Of a stretch of 64,000 bases of DNA, positions 18,822 through 27,321 are shown piece after piece. The DNA is taken from the NCBI GenBank assembly GCA_020848035.1, contig JADLAX010000014.1:124001-188000 (forward strand), written 5' to 3'. Origin of the DNA: Anaerolineae bacterium (GTDB taxonomy: Bacteria; Chloroflexota; Anaerolineae; Promineifilales; Promineifilaceae). Positions within the stretch are counted from its first letter, which is position 1. The number at the start of each line of letters is the position of its first letter. The position numbers were made by a program, and so were the translations under genes. The notes beneath the pieces were generated by a model. It was not told the origin of the DNA and ran no database searches. It was given only the letters and a program-made list of their open reading frames with translations.

Positions 18822-20456
18822 ATGTTCCGCCACCAATCCACCCGCCCCCAAGCCATGAGCGCCCTGCGCGAAATTGCCCGCGCGCTCAGCACCGCCTGGG
18901 ATTTAGACACCACGCTTGATCTCATCGTGCGCAAAACCACCGAAGTGATGCACGTAGACTCCTGCACCATCTACCTGCTGGACCCCGACGGCAGCACGCT
19001 GCGGCTGCGCGCCACCACCGGGCTGGCCAATCGGGCCCTGGGCCGGGCCACCCTGGAAATGGGCGAAGGCATGACGGGCTACGCCGTGCAGAGCAATCAG
19101 CCGGTTTTTGCCCGCGACGCCCAGCAGGACCCGCACTTTAAGTGGGTCGACGAAGCCGAGGAGACGCGCTTTGCCTCGCTGCTGGCCGTGCCGCTGGTGA
19201 TTGAGACCAACGTGATTGGCGCACTGAACGTGCAAACGCGCCTGCCCTACGATTTTAGCGAGGATGACGTTAGCCTCCTGTCTTTGATCAGTGATATTGC
19301 TGCCGGAACGCTGGCTAAGGCCCAACTGTATGACAAGCAAACGCGCCAGATCGAGGAGATGCGTGCCCTGGCCCAGGTGAGCGAGGTGGTCACGTCGCCG
19401 CAGTACCTGGATGACATTCTGGACGTGGTGACGGAAATGGCGGCGAAGATGATGGACACGGCCGTTTGCGCCATCTTCCTGCTCAATGAAACCGGCACCC
19501 ATCTGGAGCTGCGCTCCGCCCGACGCGACCAAACGCCCTACCAGCATCGCCCGCCCGTCCCGGCCAGCCAGACCGACAGCGTCATTGGCAGCGTGCTGCA
19601 CACCGGCCAGCCGCTCTACATTGCCAACGTACAAACCGATGCGCGGTACAAGCGCCAGGCGCTGGCTCGGGAAGAAGGGCTGGTCTCGCTGCTCTCCGTG
19701 CCGCTCAGCGTGCGCGACCGGGTGATTGGCGTTTTTAACTGCTACAGCACCGAGCCGCGCCAGTTCAGCGAGGAGCAGCAAACGCTGTTTGCCACCCTGG
19801 CCAACCAGACCGCCCTGGCGATTGAAAATGCGCGGTTGGTGACGAATACGGCCGTCATCCGCGAAATGCACCACCGCATCAAAAACAATCTGCAAACCGT
19901 GGCCATGCTCATGCAGCTCCAGCTGGCCGACGCCGATCGATTGGACCCGCGTGAGGTGCTGCAAACCAACATTCACCGCATCCGCAGCATCGCCGCCGTG
20001 CACGAAATTTTGTCGGAAAAAGGGTTCCGCCTGGTGGACGTGAAAGACGTACTGGAGCGGATCAGTCGGGCCACGGCCGAAACGATGACCCATCCCGGCC
20101 AGGCGCTCACCATCCGCGTTTTTGGCGACGCCATCAGCCTGCCCAGCAAACCGGCCACGGCCATTGCCCTGGTAGTCAACGAGCTGGTGCAAAACAGCCT
20201 GGAACACGCCTTCGGCGACCGCTCGCAAGACGGCCAGATCGACATCTCCCTGGGCCGCTCGACCGAGGAGTTCATCATCATCGTGCGCGATAACGGCAGC
20301 GGCCTGCCGCCAGAAATTAAGCCGGGACTTGGGCTGGAAATTGTGGAAACGCTGGTAAAGGAAGATTTAAACGGCCGTCTCAAATTTAACCGTCCACCCC
20401 AGGGCGGTACCGAAATCAGCCTTCGTCTTCCCCGAAGCATTGAGCTGAGCCAGTGA
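18822..20456 (+). CDS. Soluble GAF-GAF histidine kinase (HisKA_2 type)
   Basis: This 544-residue protein has no membrane segment. Two GAF domains (about 30-175 and 190-345) precede a HisKA_2 dimerisation domain with the phospho-acceptor in EMHHRIKNNLQ (about residue 350). An HATPase domain follows (NELVQNSLEHAF, DNGSGLPP, GLGLEIV). Kinases of this type, such as EutW, pair with ANTAR response regulators, and one is encoded 99 bases downstream. The GAF domains should sense a cytoplasmic ligand; the neighbouring glnN and amt suggest nitrogen status. Only the kinase type is certain. Confidence 0.88.
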   Translation: MFRHQSTRPQAMSALREIARALSTAWDLDTTLDLIVRKTTEVMHVDSCTIYLLDPDGSTLRLRATTGLANRALGRATLEMGEGMTGYAVQSNQPVFARDAQQDPHFKWVDEAEETRFASLLAVPLVIETNVIGALNVQTRLPYDFSEDDVSLLSLISDIAAGTLAKAQLYDKQTRQIEEMRALAQVSEVVTSPQYLDDILDVVTEMAAKMMDTAVCAIFLLNETGTHLELRSARRDQTPYQHRPPVPASQTDSVIGSVLHTGQPLYIANVQTDARYKRQALAREEGLVSLLSVPLSVRDRVIGVFNCYSTEPRQFSEEQQTLFATLANQTALAIENARLVTNTAVIREMHHRIKNNLQTVAMLMQLQLADADRLDPREVLQTNIHRIRSIAAVHEILSEKGFRLVDVKDVLERISRATAETMTHPGQALTIRVFGDAISLPSKPATAIALVVNELVQNSLEHAFGDRSQDGQIDISLGRSTEEFIIIVRDNGSGLPPEIKPGLGLEIVETLVKEDLNGRLKFNRPPQGGTEISLRLPRSIELSQ

Positions 20457-20458
20457 GA

Positions 20459-20538
20459 GGTGGCAAGTGGCAGGTTGCAAGTAACTTGCGACTTGCGACT
20501 TGCTACATGCAACTTACCACTTGCAACTTGCCACTTTC
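20459..20538. repeat. Tandem-word palindrome (GGCAAGTTGC family)
   Basis: The left arm GTGGCAAGTGGCAGGTTGCAAG and the right arm of repeated ACTTGC/CACTTGC words are complementary. It lies between the kinase stop and the regulator promoter. Related words recur at 44355-44432 and 62912-63013. Confidence 0.75.
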
Positions 20539-20542
20539 AAAC

Positions 20543-20548
20543 TACAAT
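20543..20548 (+). promoter_or_regulatory. -10 box of the leaderless ANTAR regulator gene
   Basis: TACAAT lies seven bases before the ATG at 20556 and no ribosome site is present. The gene therefore seems to have its own leaderless transcript in addition to read-through from the kinase gene. Confidence 0.5.
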
Positions 20549-20555
20549 CCCGCCC

Positions 20556-21116
20556 ATGCGCATTTTAATTGCCGACGACGAGTCAATCATTCGCATGGGG
20601 CTGAAATCGATCCTGCAAGAGTTGGGTCACGAGGTGCTGGCGGCCACAAACGGCCGTGAAGCGCTGGAAATGGCCCGCCGCCACCGGCCCGACCTGGCCA
20701 TCTTCGACATCAAAATGCCCTTCACCGATGGCCTGCAGGCGGCCAAAGCGCTGTCCAGCTCCCAACCGATGCCCATCCTGCTGCTCACCGCCTTCAGCGA
20801 GCAAGATCTGATCGACAAAGCCTCCGACCTGCCAATTCACGGCTACCTCATCAAGCCGGTCAAACCGGAGGAGCTGGCCGCGGCTATCGCCGTGGCTACC
20901 AAAAGGTTTCACGACAGCCAGGTGCTCAAAGAGGAGGCCGACAAGCTGGCCGACGCCCTGGAAACGCGCAAGCTGCTGGACAAAGCCAAGGCCCGGCTCA
21001 TGGCCACCGGGCTGAGTGAAGAAGAGGCGTACAAAACGTTACAGCAGCAGGCGCGGAACGGCCGTATCAGCCTGCGCGCCGTCGCCACCGCCATCCTCAA
21101 ACAAAAACCCAGCTAA
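20556..21116 (+). CDS. Response regulator with ANTAR RNA-binding domain
   Basis: The receiver domain (1-120) has the acidic pair Asp7/Asp8, the phosphorylation site Asp51 in AIFDIKMP, and Lys100 before Pro. The C-terminal domain (about 128-180) matches ANTAR: ALETRKLLDKAKARLM, then LSEEEAYKTLQQQAR, then LRAVATAIL. ANTAR proteins bind nascent RNA hairpins and prevent termination. The intrinsic terminators in the amt and glnN leaders are plausible targets. At 186 residues it is a complete AmiR/EutV-type regulator. A similar regulator downstream of glutamine synthetase (NitR) is known in clostridia. Confidence 0.9.
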   Translation: MRILIADDESIIRMGLKSILQELGHEVLAATNGREALEMARRHRPDLAIFDIKMPFTDGLQAAKALSSSQPMPILLLTAFSEQDLIDKASDLPIHGYLIKPVKPEELAAAIAVATKRFHDSQVLKEEADKLADALETRKLLDKAKARLMATGLSEEEAYKTLQQQARNGRISLRAVATAILKQKPS

Positions 21117-21131
21117 CCCTCAGATGCCCAC

Positions 21132-21164
21132 CGCCCGCATCTGAGGATGCGGACTCCGCCAATT
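21132..21164. repeat. Dispersed hairpin CCCGCATCTGAGGATGCGG
   Basis: The hairpin CCGCATC/GATGCGG is followed by ACTCCGCCAATTCC. A second copy, with GCTCCGCAAATTCC, lies at 33716-33748. Both follow the stop of a plus-strand gene, so this is a dispersed 3' element. Confidence 0.7.
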
Positions 21165-21171
21165 CCGATCA

Positions 21172-21206
21172 AAAAACGCCCTCCCCAGAACCTGGAGAGG
21201 GCGTTT
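21172..21206. terminator. Bidirectional terminator between the regulator and clpC
   Basis: AACGCCCTC and GAGGGCGTT form a 9-bp stem around an 11-base CCCAGAACCTG-like loop. An A-run flanks one side and T-rich sequence the other. It separates two convergent genes. Confidence 0.75.
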
Positions 21207-21228
21207 GAATTTTAGCTATTGGCCGCTC

Positions 21229-23706
21229 TTACGCGTCCAGCGATTCTTCAACCGGCTGCGCCACATCCAACGTAGCATCTTCGGCCCGCTGGAACACCAG
21301 CTGGTCATCCACCTCGTCGATGTGCACCATGTCCCCGGCGTTAAACTCACCTTTCAGCAGCTTCACCGACAGCGGGCTCTCGACAAAACGCTGCAGCGCG
21401 CGGCGCAACGGCCGTGCCCCAAAGTCCTGATCAAAACCCTGCTTGGCCAGCCAGCGCTGGGCCGCTTCCGTTAGAATAATGGACAGGCCACCCTGCTCAG
21501 ACAGGCGCTCCTGCACCTCTTTCATTTGCAGCGTCACAATTTCTACCACGTGCGCTTCGCTCAGCGGCTCAAAGATGATGATCTCATCGATCCGGTTGAT
21601 AAACTCCGGCCGGAATGTCTTCTTGAGCGCATCCTCGATTCGCTTGTGGTCTTTTGCTTCGTCCCCGTCGCGGGTACCGGCAAAGCCAAGCGCCCCGGAG
21701 CTTTTCACGAAGCTCGTACCCACGTTGCTAGTCATCACAATCACGGTGTTGCGGAAGTTCACCAGACGACCCTGACCATCGGTGAGACGGCCGTCATCCA
21801 ACAATTGCAGCAGCGCATTCCACACGTCCGGGTGGGCCTTCTCGATCTCATCGAAGAGGACGACAGAATACGGCCGTCTTCGCACCTGCTCCGTCAACTG
21901 GCCACCCTGGTCGTAACCCACATACCCGGGAGGCGCCCCAAACAGGCGGCTGACGGTGTGCTGCTCGCGGTACTCGCTCATGTCGACCCGAATCAACGCA
22001 TCCTCGTCATCAAAGAGAAACTCGGCCAGCGCTTTGGCCAGCTCGGTTTTACCCACGCCAGAGCTGCCCAGGAAGATAAAGGAACCAATCGGCCGTCGTG
22101 GATCGGCTAGGCCAGACCGGCTGCGGCGGATGGCGTCCGACAGCGCGATAATCGCCTTGTCTTGCCCCACGATGCGCTCGTGCAGCCGCTCTTCCATTTG
22201 CAGCAGCTTCTCGGCTTCCGTTTCCATCATCTGCGTAATTGGAATGCCGGTCCACGAAGCCACCACCCCGGCAATATCATCCTCAGTGACCACCTCATCC
22301 AGCTCGTTTTCCGCCTGCCACTTTTCGCGGGCGGCGGCAAACTCGCCTTCCAGGCGCAGCCGTTCGGCGCGTACCGTCGCGGCGCGTTCATAGTCACGCA
22401 CCGTGTGGGCTTCTTCCTCTTCGGTGGTCAGCTTATCCAGCTCCACCTTGAGCATTTTTAAATCGTTGGGCAGCGTGTGCAGCGCCACGCGCAGCTTGGC
22501 TGCCGCCTCATCCATCAGGTCAATCGCCTTGTCCGGCAGTCGGCGGTCCATCACGTACCGCTGCGACAGCTTCACGGCAGCCACCAGCGCCTCGTCGGCA
22601 TAGGTCACCTTGTGGTGCAGCTCGTACCGATTGCGCAGCCCGCGCAGCATTTCAACCGTGTCCTCGGCCGATGGCTCATCCACAAATACCGGGGCAAATC
22701 GCCGCTCCAACGCACTGTCTTTTTCGATGTACTGGCGATATTCATCCAGCGTGGTGGCCCCCACACATTGCAGTTCGCCACGGGCCAGGGCCGGTTTGAG
22801 CATATTGCTGGCATCCATTGCCCCCTGCGCCGAACCCGCACCGACAACGGTATGCAGCTCGTCGATGAACAGGATGATCTCGCCCTGAGCCCGCTGAATT
22901 TCTTCCATCGAGGCCTTGAGGCGCTCTTCAAACTCGCCCCGGAAGCGGCTGCCCGCAATCATCGCGCCCAAATCGAGCGAGACGACCTTTTTGTTGAGCA
23001 GGTTCTCCGGCACGTCATTTTTGTTGATCTTCTGCGCCAGCCCTTCCACGATGGCAGTTTTACCTACCCCCGCTTCACCGATGAGCACCGGGTTGTTTTT
23101 GGTGCGGCGGCTGAGCACCTGCACCACGCGCAAAATTTCATCATCCCGGCCGATAACCGGGTCCAGCTTGCCTTCGCGGGCCAACTGGGTCAGGTCGCGG
23201 CTGTATTTGTCCAGGGTGCGGTAGCGGCTTTCCGCCTGCCGATCCGTCACCCGTGCGCCGCCGCGCAGTTCCTGGATGCTGTTCAGCACCCGGTCTCGCG
23301 AGACGCCAAACTCCTGCAAAATGCGGGCCGATGGCGTGTTACGCTCGCTCAAAATGGCCAGGAAAAGATGTTCAGTCGAGATGAACTCATCTTTTAAGCG
23401 GTTGGCTTCTCCCTGGGCCAGTTCTAAAACGGTGCGAATGCGCGGTGTGTAGAAAATTTGCCCGACACCCCCGCCATACACCGAAACTTTTGGACTGTTG
23501 CGTAACTCTTCCTGCAGTCGCTGCTGAATGGCAGCAGCATCAACTTTCAGCTGATCAAGCAGTTGAGGAACAGCGCCATCTTCTTGCCGCATCAGGGCCA
23601 GGAAAAGATGTTCGGTATCGACCTGGGTATGGCCGTATTCCTGGGTGAGTTCGTAAGCACGAGCGGCCGCATCCTGGGCACGTTCCGTAAATCTGTCAAA
23701 TCGCAT
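21229..23706 (-). CDS. clpC: ClpC-type AAA+ unfoldase
   Basis: This 825-residue protein has an N-terminal Clp_N repeat domain ([16 protein letters not shown]), a first AAA module with GEAGVGKT (about residue 210), and a linker with a UVR-like motif ([11 protein letters not shown]). A second AAA module with GSSGVGKT (about 545) and a C-terminal ClpB-D2-small domain follow. The UVR motif and the lack of a long coiled middle domain point to ClpC rather than ClpB. It would unfold substrates for ClpP, which is not in the window. I used the ATG ending at 23706, after AAGGAA; the open frame extends 20 codons further. No CIRCE or CtsR-like operator is evident. Confidence 0.93.
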   Translation of the reverse strand: MRFDRFTERAQDAAARAYELTQEYGHTQVDTEHLFLALMRQEDGAVPQLLDQLKVDAAAIQQRLQEELRNSPKVSVYGGGVGQIFYTPRIRTVLELAQGEANRLKDEFISTEHLFLAILSERNTPSARILQEFGVSRDRVLNSIQELRGGARVTDRQAESRYRTLDKYSRDLTQLAREGKLDPVIGRDDEILRVVQVLSRRTKNNPVLIGEAGVGKTAIVEGLAQKINKNDVPENLLNKKVVSLDLGAMIAGSRFRGEFEERLKASMEEIQRAQGEIILFIDELHTVVGAGSAQGAMDASNMLKPALARGELQCVGATTLDEYRQYIEKDSALERRFAPVFVDEPSAEDTVEMLRGLRNRYELHHKVTYADEALVAAVKLSQRYVMDRRLPDKAIDLMDEAAAKLRVALHTLPNDLKMLKVELDKLTTEEEEAHTVRDYERAATVRAERLRLEGEFAAAREKWQAENELDEVVTEDDIAGVVASWTGIPITQMMETEAEKLLQMEERLHERIVGQDKAIIALSDAIRRSRSGLADPRRPIGSFIFLGSSGVGKTELAKALAEFLFDDEDALIRVDMSEYREQHTVSRLFGAPPGYVGYDQGGQLTEQVRRRPYSVVLFDEIEKAHPDVWNALLQLLDDGRLTDGQGRLVNFRNTVIVMTSNVGTSFVKSSGALGFAGTRDGDEAKDHKRIEDALKKTFRPEFINRIDEIIIFEPLSEAHVVEIVTLQMKEVQERLSEQGGLSIILTEAAQRWLAKQGFDQDFGARPLRRALQRFVESPLSVKLLKGEFNAGDMVHIDEVDDQLVFQRAEDATLDVAQPVEESLDA

Positions 23707-23845
23707 GTTTATTTCCTTGTGTCTGATTAGGCCACAGATTTTGCGGGTTTCATCCGAGAAACACACTGCGGCAAATTACGGCCGTTACTTTACCCGCTAA
23801 TAATAGGATTCGCGTAAGAATACGGCCGTTTTTTGTTAACAGATT

Positions 23846-24271
23846 CTAAAGCACCCGGATGCCGTCCATTTCTTCATAGCCATCCCCCCAGACCATAATT
23901 TTGAACGGCGTCACTTCGATGAGGCGCCAGGTGGTGCTGTTGTCGTAGCGAAAATCCCACTCGTATTTGTGATAGAAATAATCGCCCAGCACCTCGACCG
24001 TGCCGCGATCGGCCACGTGGGCTTCGCCTTCGATGATGACCACACTTTGCGTATCGGGTAATGAGAGGGAGACAGCCTGGTTGTGGTACATGTTGACAAA
24101 CTTTTGGGTGTCGCTGCCGGTGGCGAAGTAGATTTTGCCATCGAGCCAGATAAACCAGAGGGGGGCCAGGTGCGGACGGCCGTCGAAGCGCACGGTGGCC
24201 AACCAGATGGTCGTTTCGCGCCCCAATCGTCCTTCAATGGCTCGCCAGCGTTCCGGGTTTCGTCGTCTCAC
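23846..24271 (-). CDS. PPOX-class flavin/F420-binding protein
   Basis: This 141-residue single-domain protein matches the pyridoxamine phosphate oxidase fold: TIWLATVRFDGRPHLAPLWFIW, then KIYFATG, then NMYHNQAVSLSLPD. Members bind FMN or F420 and reduce or protect small molecules; the substrate is not predictable. The start is a GTG ending at 24271, seven bases after a TATAAT box and without a ribosome site, so it appears leaderless. Confidence 0.8.
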   Translation of the reverse strand: MRRRNPERWRAIEGRLGRETTIWLATVRFDGRPHLAPLWFIWLDGKIYFATGSDTQKFVNMYHNQAVSLSLPDTQSVVIIEGEAHVADRGTVEVLGDYFYHKYEWDFRYDNSTTWRLIEVTPFKIMVWGDGYEEMDGIRVL

Positions 24272-24278
24272 AGGAGAG

Positions 24279-24284
24279 ATTATA
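24279..24284 (-). promoter_or_regulatory. -10 box of the leaderless PPOX gene
   Basis: On the minus strand TATAAT (24284-24279) is followed by seven bases and the GTG start. The upstream sequence is T-rich without a clear -35. Confidence 0.5.
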
Positions 24285-24298
24285 CGAAAAAATTTGGC

Positions 24299-24376
24299 AA
24301 TCGGTAAACGGTAATCGGTGGCCGATGAACGGTAATCAATTTACCGATTACGGATTACCGATTACTGTTTACGGAT
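24299..24376. repeat. Tandem-word palindrome (CGGTAATCGGTAA family)
   Basis: The left arm repeats GGTAAACGGTAATCGG words and the right arm repeats TTACCGATTACGG words. The element supplies the last codons and the TAA stop of murI (VNSNR, stop). Relatives lie at 25183-25249, 57728-57799 and 63717-63755. Confidence 0.8.
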
Positions 24377-25176
24377 AGCCGGTCACCTTCCCACACGGCC
24401 GTTTCCACCCCAACATCAGTCAGCCCCAGCAGCCGTTCAACCTGTTGGGCATACGGTTCGGCCGCGCCAGTGGTGAGGAAACGCACGCCGCCGGGCTGGT
24501 CAGCGTCGGCGAGCAGGTTGTGCTGGCGCAGCACCACGCCGGTTTGGCGGGCCACGGCCGGGGCGGGATCGATGATGGTGACGGCCGTTCCCACAATCCC
24601 TTCCACCACCGGCAGCACAAACGGGTAATGGGTGCAGCCCAGCACCACCGTGTCTACTCCCGCCGCCAGCATGGGTGCCAGCGCCCGCTGCAAAATGTGG
24701 TGCACCGCCGCGCTGTCCAGCCGCCCCGCTTCAATTTCCGGCACCAGGCCCACGCACGGATCTTCCCAAACCGACACGCCCTGGGCATATTTGGCCGTCA
24801 GCCGGGCGTAACGCTCGCTGGCAAAGGTGCCACCCGTGGCCAAAATGCCCACCTTGCCGCTTTGGGTCTGCCCGGCGGCTGGCTTGACGGCCGGTTCCAT
24901 GCCCACAAACGGCACAGCAAACTGCTCACGCAGCAGGCTCAGCGCCGCCGCCGAGGCGGTGTTGCAGGCAATCACAATCGCCTTAGCCTTCAGTTGCAGA
25001 AAAAAGTGGGTGATGCCCTGGCTAAACTGGATGATTTCCTGGGCCGAGCGGGAGCCGTAGGGCACATGCCCCTGGTCGGCCAGGTAGATGAACTGCTCCG
25101 CAGGCAGCTGCGCCCGCAAGTGGCGCAGCACCGACAGACCGCCTACACCTGAGTCAAATACGCCGATAGGTGCCAT
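24355..25176 (-). CDS. murI: Glutamate racemase (MurI)
   Basis: It makes D-glutamate for peptidoglycan. Catalytic motifs are FDSGVGG (residues 8-14), ACNTAS (first Cys) and LGCTHYP (second Cys), within 273 residues. The last residues (about SVNSNR) and the stop lie inside a palindromic repeat, so the native C-terminus may have been altered. The downstream PPOX gene is separated by this repeat. Synteny with the C26 peptidase upstream is close (about 48 bases). Confidence 0.93.
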   Translation of the reverse strand: MAPIGVFDSGVGGLSVLRHLRAQLPAEQFIYLADQGHVPYGSRSAQEIIQFSQGITHFFLQLKAKAIVIACNTASAAALSLLREQFAVPFVGMEPAVKPAAGQTQSGKVGILATGGTFASERYARLTAKYAQGVSVWEDPCVGLVPEIEAGRLDSAAVHHILQRALAPMLAAGVDTVVLGCTHYPFVLPVVEGIVGTAVTIIDPAPAVARQTGVVLRQHNLLADADQPGGVRFLTTGAAEPYAQQVERLLGLTDVGVETAVWEGDRLSVNSNR

Positions 25177-25182
25177 TTGGGT

Positions 25183-25249
25183 AATCCGTGGTCGGTAATC
25201 GGTTATCGGTAAACGGTTCAGCGATTACCGATAACTGATCACCGGCTCA
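25183..25249. repeat. Tandem-word palindrome between murI and the C26 peptidase
   Basis: GTAATCCGTGGTCGGTAATCGG words face GATTACCGATAACTGATC words. The peptidase stop codon (TAA at 25227-25225) lies within it. Confidence 0.75.
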
Positions 25250-25983
25250 GACGCCGCTTCGACCAGCCCGCGAAACAGGCCGAGCATCGGCGGTACGTTG
25301 TGGATGAGGTTTTCGGGGTGCCACTGCACGCCGATGGCGTAGGGATGACCAATCACCTCCACACCTTCGATGAGGCCATCGGGGGCAACGGCCGTTGCCC
25401 GCAAACTGTCTGCCAAACGGCGAATGCCTTGATGGTGCAGGCTGTTGACGGCCGTTTCCGTAATCCCCAACTGCCGCGCCAGCAAAGAATCGGGGGCGAT
25501 GGTGACCGGGTGCGCCAGGTAATTGCGCGGATGGCTGTGCACGTGCTCGTGGTGCATCGCCTGGGGCATGAGCTGCTCCACATCTTCCCACAGCGAGCCG
25601 CCGAGGGCCACGTTCAGCACCTGCAAGCCGCGGCAGATGGCCAGGAGCGGTTTTTGCTGGGCAACGGCCGTCCGCGCCACCACCAGCTCCACCCGATCCC
25701 GATCCTCGTCAATGCCGCCTACGGTGGGGTGCCCATCGCCGTGGTACACGCTGGGATCGATATCGCCGCCGCCGGGCAGCAAAATGCCGTCCATTTGCTG
25801 GATCACATCGTGCAAATCGGCCTCGCTCAGCCCCAGCGGAATCATCACCGGCACGCCGCCTGCCGCCGCAATGGCTTGCAAGTAAGAGGGCATCAGCCCC
25901 AAAATATCAAGCGCTGGACTATCGCCAGTCTGTTTACGGTAGGTGGTGCACCCAATTAACGGTTTACGATTCATTGCACTCAT
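25225..25983 (-). CDS. Class I glutamine amidotransferase-like hydrolase (peptidase C26, PuuD-like)
   Basis: About 252 residues with the triad elements of gamma-glutamyl hydrolases: LLPGGGDIDPSVY, the nucleophile in AICRGLQVLN, and GVQWHPE for the His and Glu. PuuD-type enzymes split gamma-glutamyl amides such as gamma-Glu-GABA; the true substrate is unknown. The start at 25983 follows GGAGAAGG; two further ATGs are alternatives. It is transcribed towards murI. The stop lies in a repeat. Confidence 0.85.
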   Translation of the reverse strand: MSAMNRKPLIGCTTYRKQTGDSPALDILGLMPSYLQAIAAAGGVPVMIPLGLSEADLHDVIQQMDGILLPGGGDIDPSVYHGDGHPTVGGIDEDRDRVELVVARTAVAQQKPLLAICRGLQVLNVALGGSLWEDVEQLMPQAMHHEHVHSHPRNYLAHPVTIAPDSLLARQLGITETAVNSLHHQGIRRLADSLRATAVAPDGLIEGVEVIGHPYAIGVQWHPENLIHNVPPMLGLFRGLVEAASEPVISYR

Positions 25984-26006
25984 GCCCTTCTCCAAAATGT
26001 GGGAAC

Positions 26007-26044
26007 AAAAAAGGGTGAAAGCTTGGCGCTTTCACCCAGTTTTT
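26007..26044. terminator. Strong bidirectional terminator after rplS
   Basis: GGGTGAAAGC (26013-26022) and GCTTTCACCC (26028-26037) form a perfect 10-bp stem. There is an A-run on the left and a T-run on the right. On the minus strand it ends the rplS transcript, just before the peptidase gene begins. Confidence 0.85.
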
Positions 26045-26135
26045 GGTGCCAGATAGATCATCTGGTTTGGCGACACCATTTAAACCATGCTCAGCGGTAT
26101 CGGTGGGATACGGCCGTAACACAGCAAAAATCGAA

Positions 26136-26489
26136 CTAAAACTCCCGCTTTTCCCGCAAACGCGCCGATTTACCGGTACGATCACGCAGGTAATAAAGCT
26201 GAGCCCGGCGCACATACGCATGACGATGCACATCAATTTTTTCAATACGGGGGGAGTTCATCAGGAAAGTACGTTCCACGCCGACACCGTTGGAGGCAAT
26301 ACGGCGCACCGTAAAGTTGCTGTTGTTGCCGCTGCGGCGCATGCGAATGACCGTACCACGCACGATTTGGGAACGTTCATTACGCTCACCCACGTTAATC
26401 CGCACATGAACCGTTACATCATCACCCACGTTGAGTTCCGGCAACGATTCTTTTTGTTCATCAAAAGCTTTGAGCAGTAAGTCAGACAT
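26136..26489 (-). CDS. rplS: Ribosomal protein L19
   Basis: The 117 residues contain L19 hallmarks: LNVGDDVTVHVRI, RGTVIRMR, FTVRRIASNGVGVERTF, SPRIEKIDV and RRAQLYYLRDRTGKSARL. The ATG ending at 26489 follows AAGGA; the upstream seven codons of the open frame are not needed. It stands alone, without the usual trmD-rimM neighbours. Confidence 0.97.
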   Translation of the reverse strand: MSDLLLKAFDEQKESLPELNVGDDVTVHVRINVGERNERSQIVRGTVIRMRRSGNNSNFTVRRIASNGVGVERTFLMNSPRIEKIDVHRHAYVRRAQLYYLRDRTGKSARLREKREF

Positions 26490-26576
26490 AATTCCTTCTC
26501 CGGCGGCCAAAATCCGCGAATTTATCGTATAGTGTGATGAGCAATTAGCAGTTTAGTTTGCACTTTCACATAAAGA

Positions 26577-26595
26577 TAGCCCGCACGGCGGGCTA
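26577..26595. terminator. Hairpin TAGCCCG/CGGGCTA
   Basis: A perfect 7-bp stem with a CACGG loop, followed on the minus strand by TCTTTAT. It lies between the small gene at 26753 and rplS and may terminate read-through. Confidence 0.5.
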
Positions 26596-26689
26596 GAGGG
26601 GCAAATATAACACGAGAACGGCCGCTTAGCAAGAACTTTCTTGGCGAAAATTTGGTAAACAACAGGCCGGGCCGGGCACGTCTGGGAAC

Positions 26690-26715
26690 AAAAAAACTCC
26701 AACACATGGTTGGAG
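26690..26715 (-). terminator. Terminator of the small conserved gene
   Basis: CTCCAAC/GTTGGAG (26697-26703 and 26709-26715) is followed on the minus strand by seven T. It is a classical intrinsic terminator about 40 bases after the stop at 26753. Confidence 0.85.
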
Positions 26716-26752
26716 CTTTCCCTATCTTTATTCTGGTGAAAGAAGCCGGGCT

Positions 26753-26950
26753 TTAGGCGGTTTTCTTCAGAACAGGCAGGCCATTGCGGCTTTCGGAAAC
26801 CTTGTACCCATCGGGTACGGCATCCAGAGCGCCATCTTTCACTTCTTTGGCAAAGAAATAGATAGTTTGGGTACGGCCGTTTTTCAACGTGGTTTCTTTG
26901 CGATGCAGATAGTAGGTGCGGTCTTTTGAGTTTTTGAAACTGTAAGCCAT
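26753..26950 (-). CDS. Small conserved protein, 65 aa
   Basis: It begins MAYSFKNSKDRTYYLH and continues with a repeated strand pattern KNGRTQTIYFFAKEV. It is basic and soluble, and of a type seen in cyanobacteria and Chloroflexota without known function. AAGGAA lies just before the ATG, and a strong terminator follows, so it is a real monocistronic gene. Confidence 0.75.
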   Translation of the reverse strand: MAYSFKNSKDRTYYLHRKETTLKNGRTQTIYFFAKEVKDGALDAVPDGYKVSESRNGLPVLKKTA

Positions 26951-27156
26951 TTTTTCCTTCCTTGTACAAATTAGAATTTCCATACTGCACCGGTAAAAAG
27001 TTCAGTATGAAGTTTTTTTTTATGCCTCTGTAAATGTGCCACGAGAGGCAACGGCTGCCCATGTTAGAACATATTTGCGTGCTTGGCAAGGATTTGACCC
27101 CTAAAAACGGCCGTTTTCCTCCTGAAATCATCAAAGTTTAAGCCTTCTCGCCTGCT

Positions 27157-27185
27157 TTGACGCCCCTTTTGTTGACTGTTATACT
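27157..27185 (+). promoter_or_regulatory. Sigma-70 promoter of proS
   Basis: TTGACG (27157-27162), 17 bases and TATACT (27180-27185) are near consensus. The leader to the proS ATG is about 130 bases. It contains an imperfect ACCGC/GCGGT hairpin with CGCAAAG words. I saw no T-box motif. The rest of the 371-base gap between 26951 and 27321 holds a CATACTG/CAGTATG hairpin (26982-27008) followed by nine T. Confidence 0.75.
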
Positions 27186-27321
27186 TCACCGCTGCCGTCA
27201 AACAGTTGGCAAAACTTTACACAACTATCACAGGATTTCACCGCTAACCGCGCGAATAACGCAAAGAAATGATGCAAAAACTTTGTGCTCCCGGCGCATT
27301 TTGCGGTTCACAGGAACTTTC

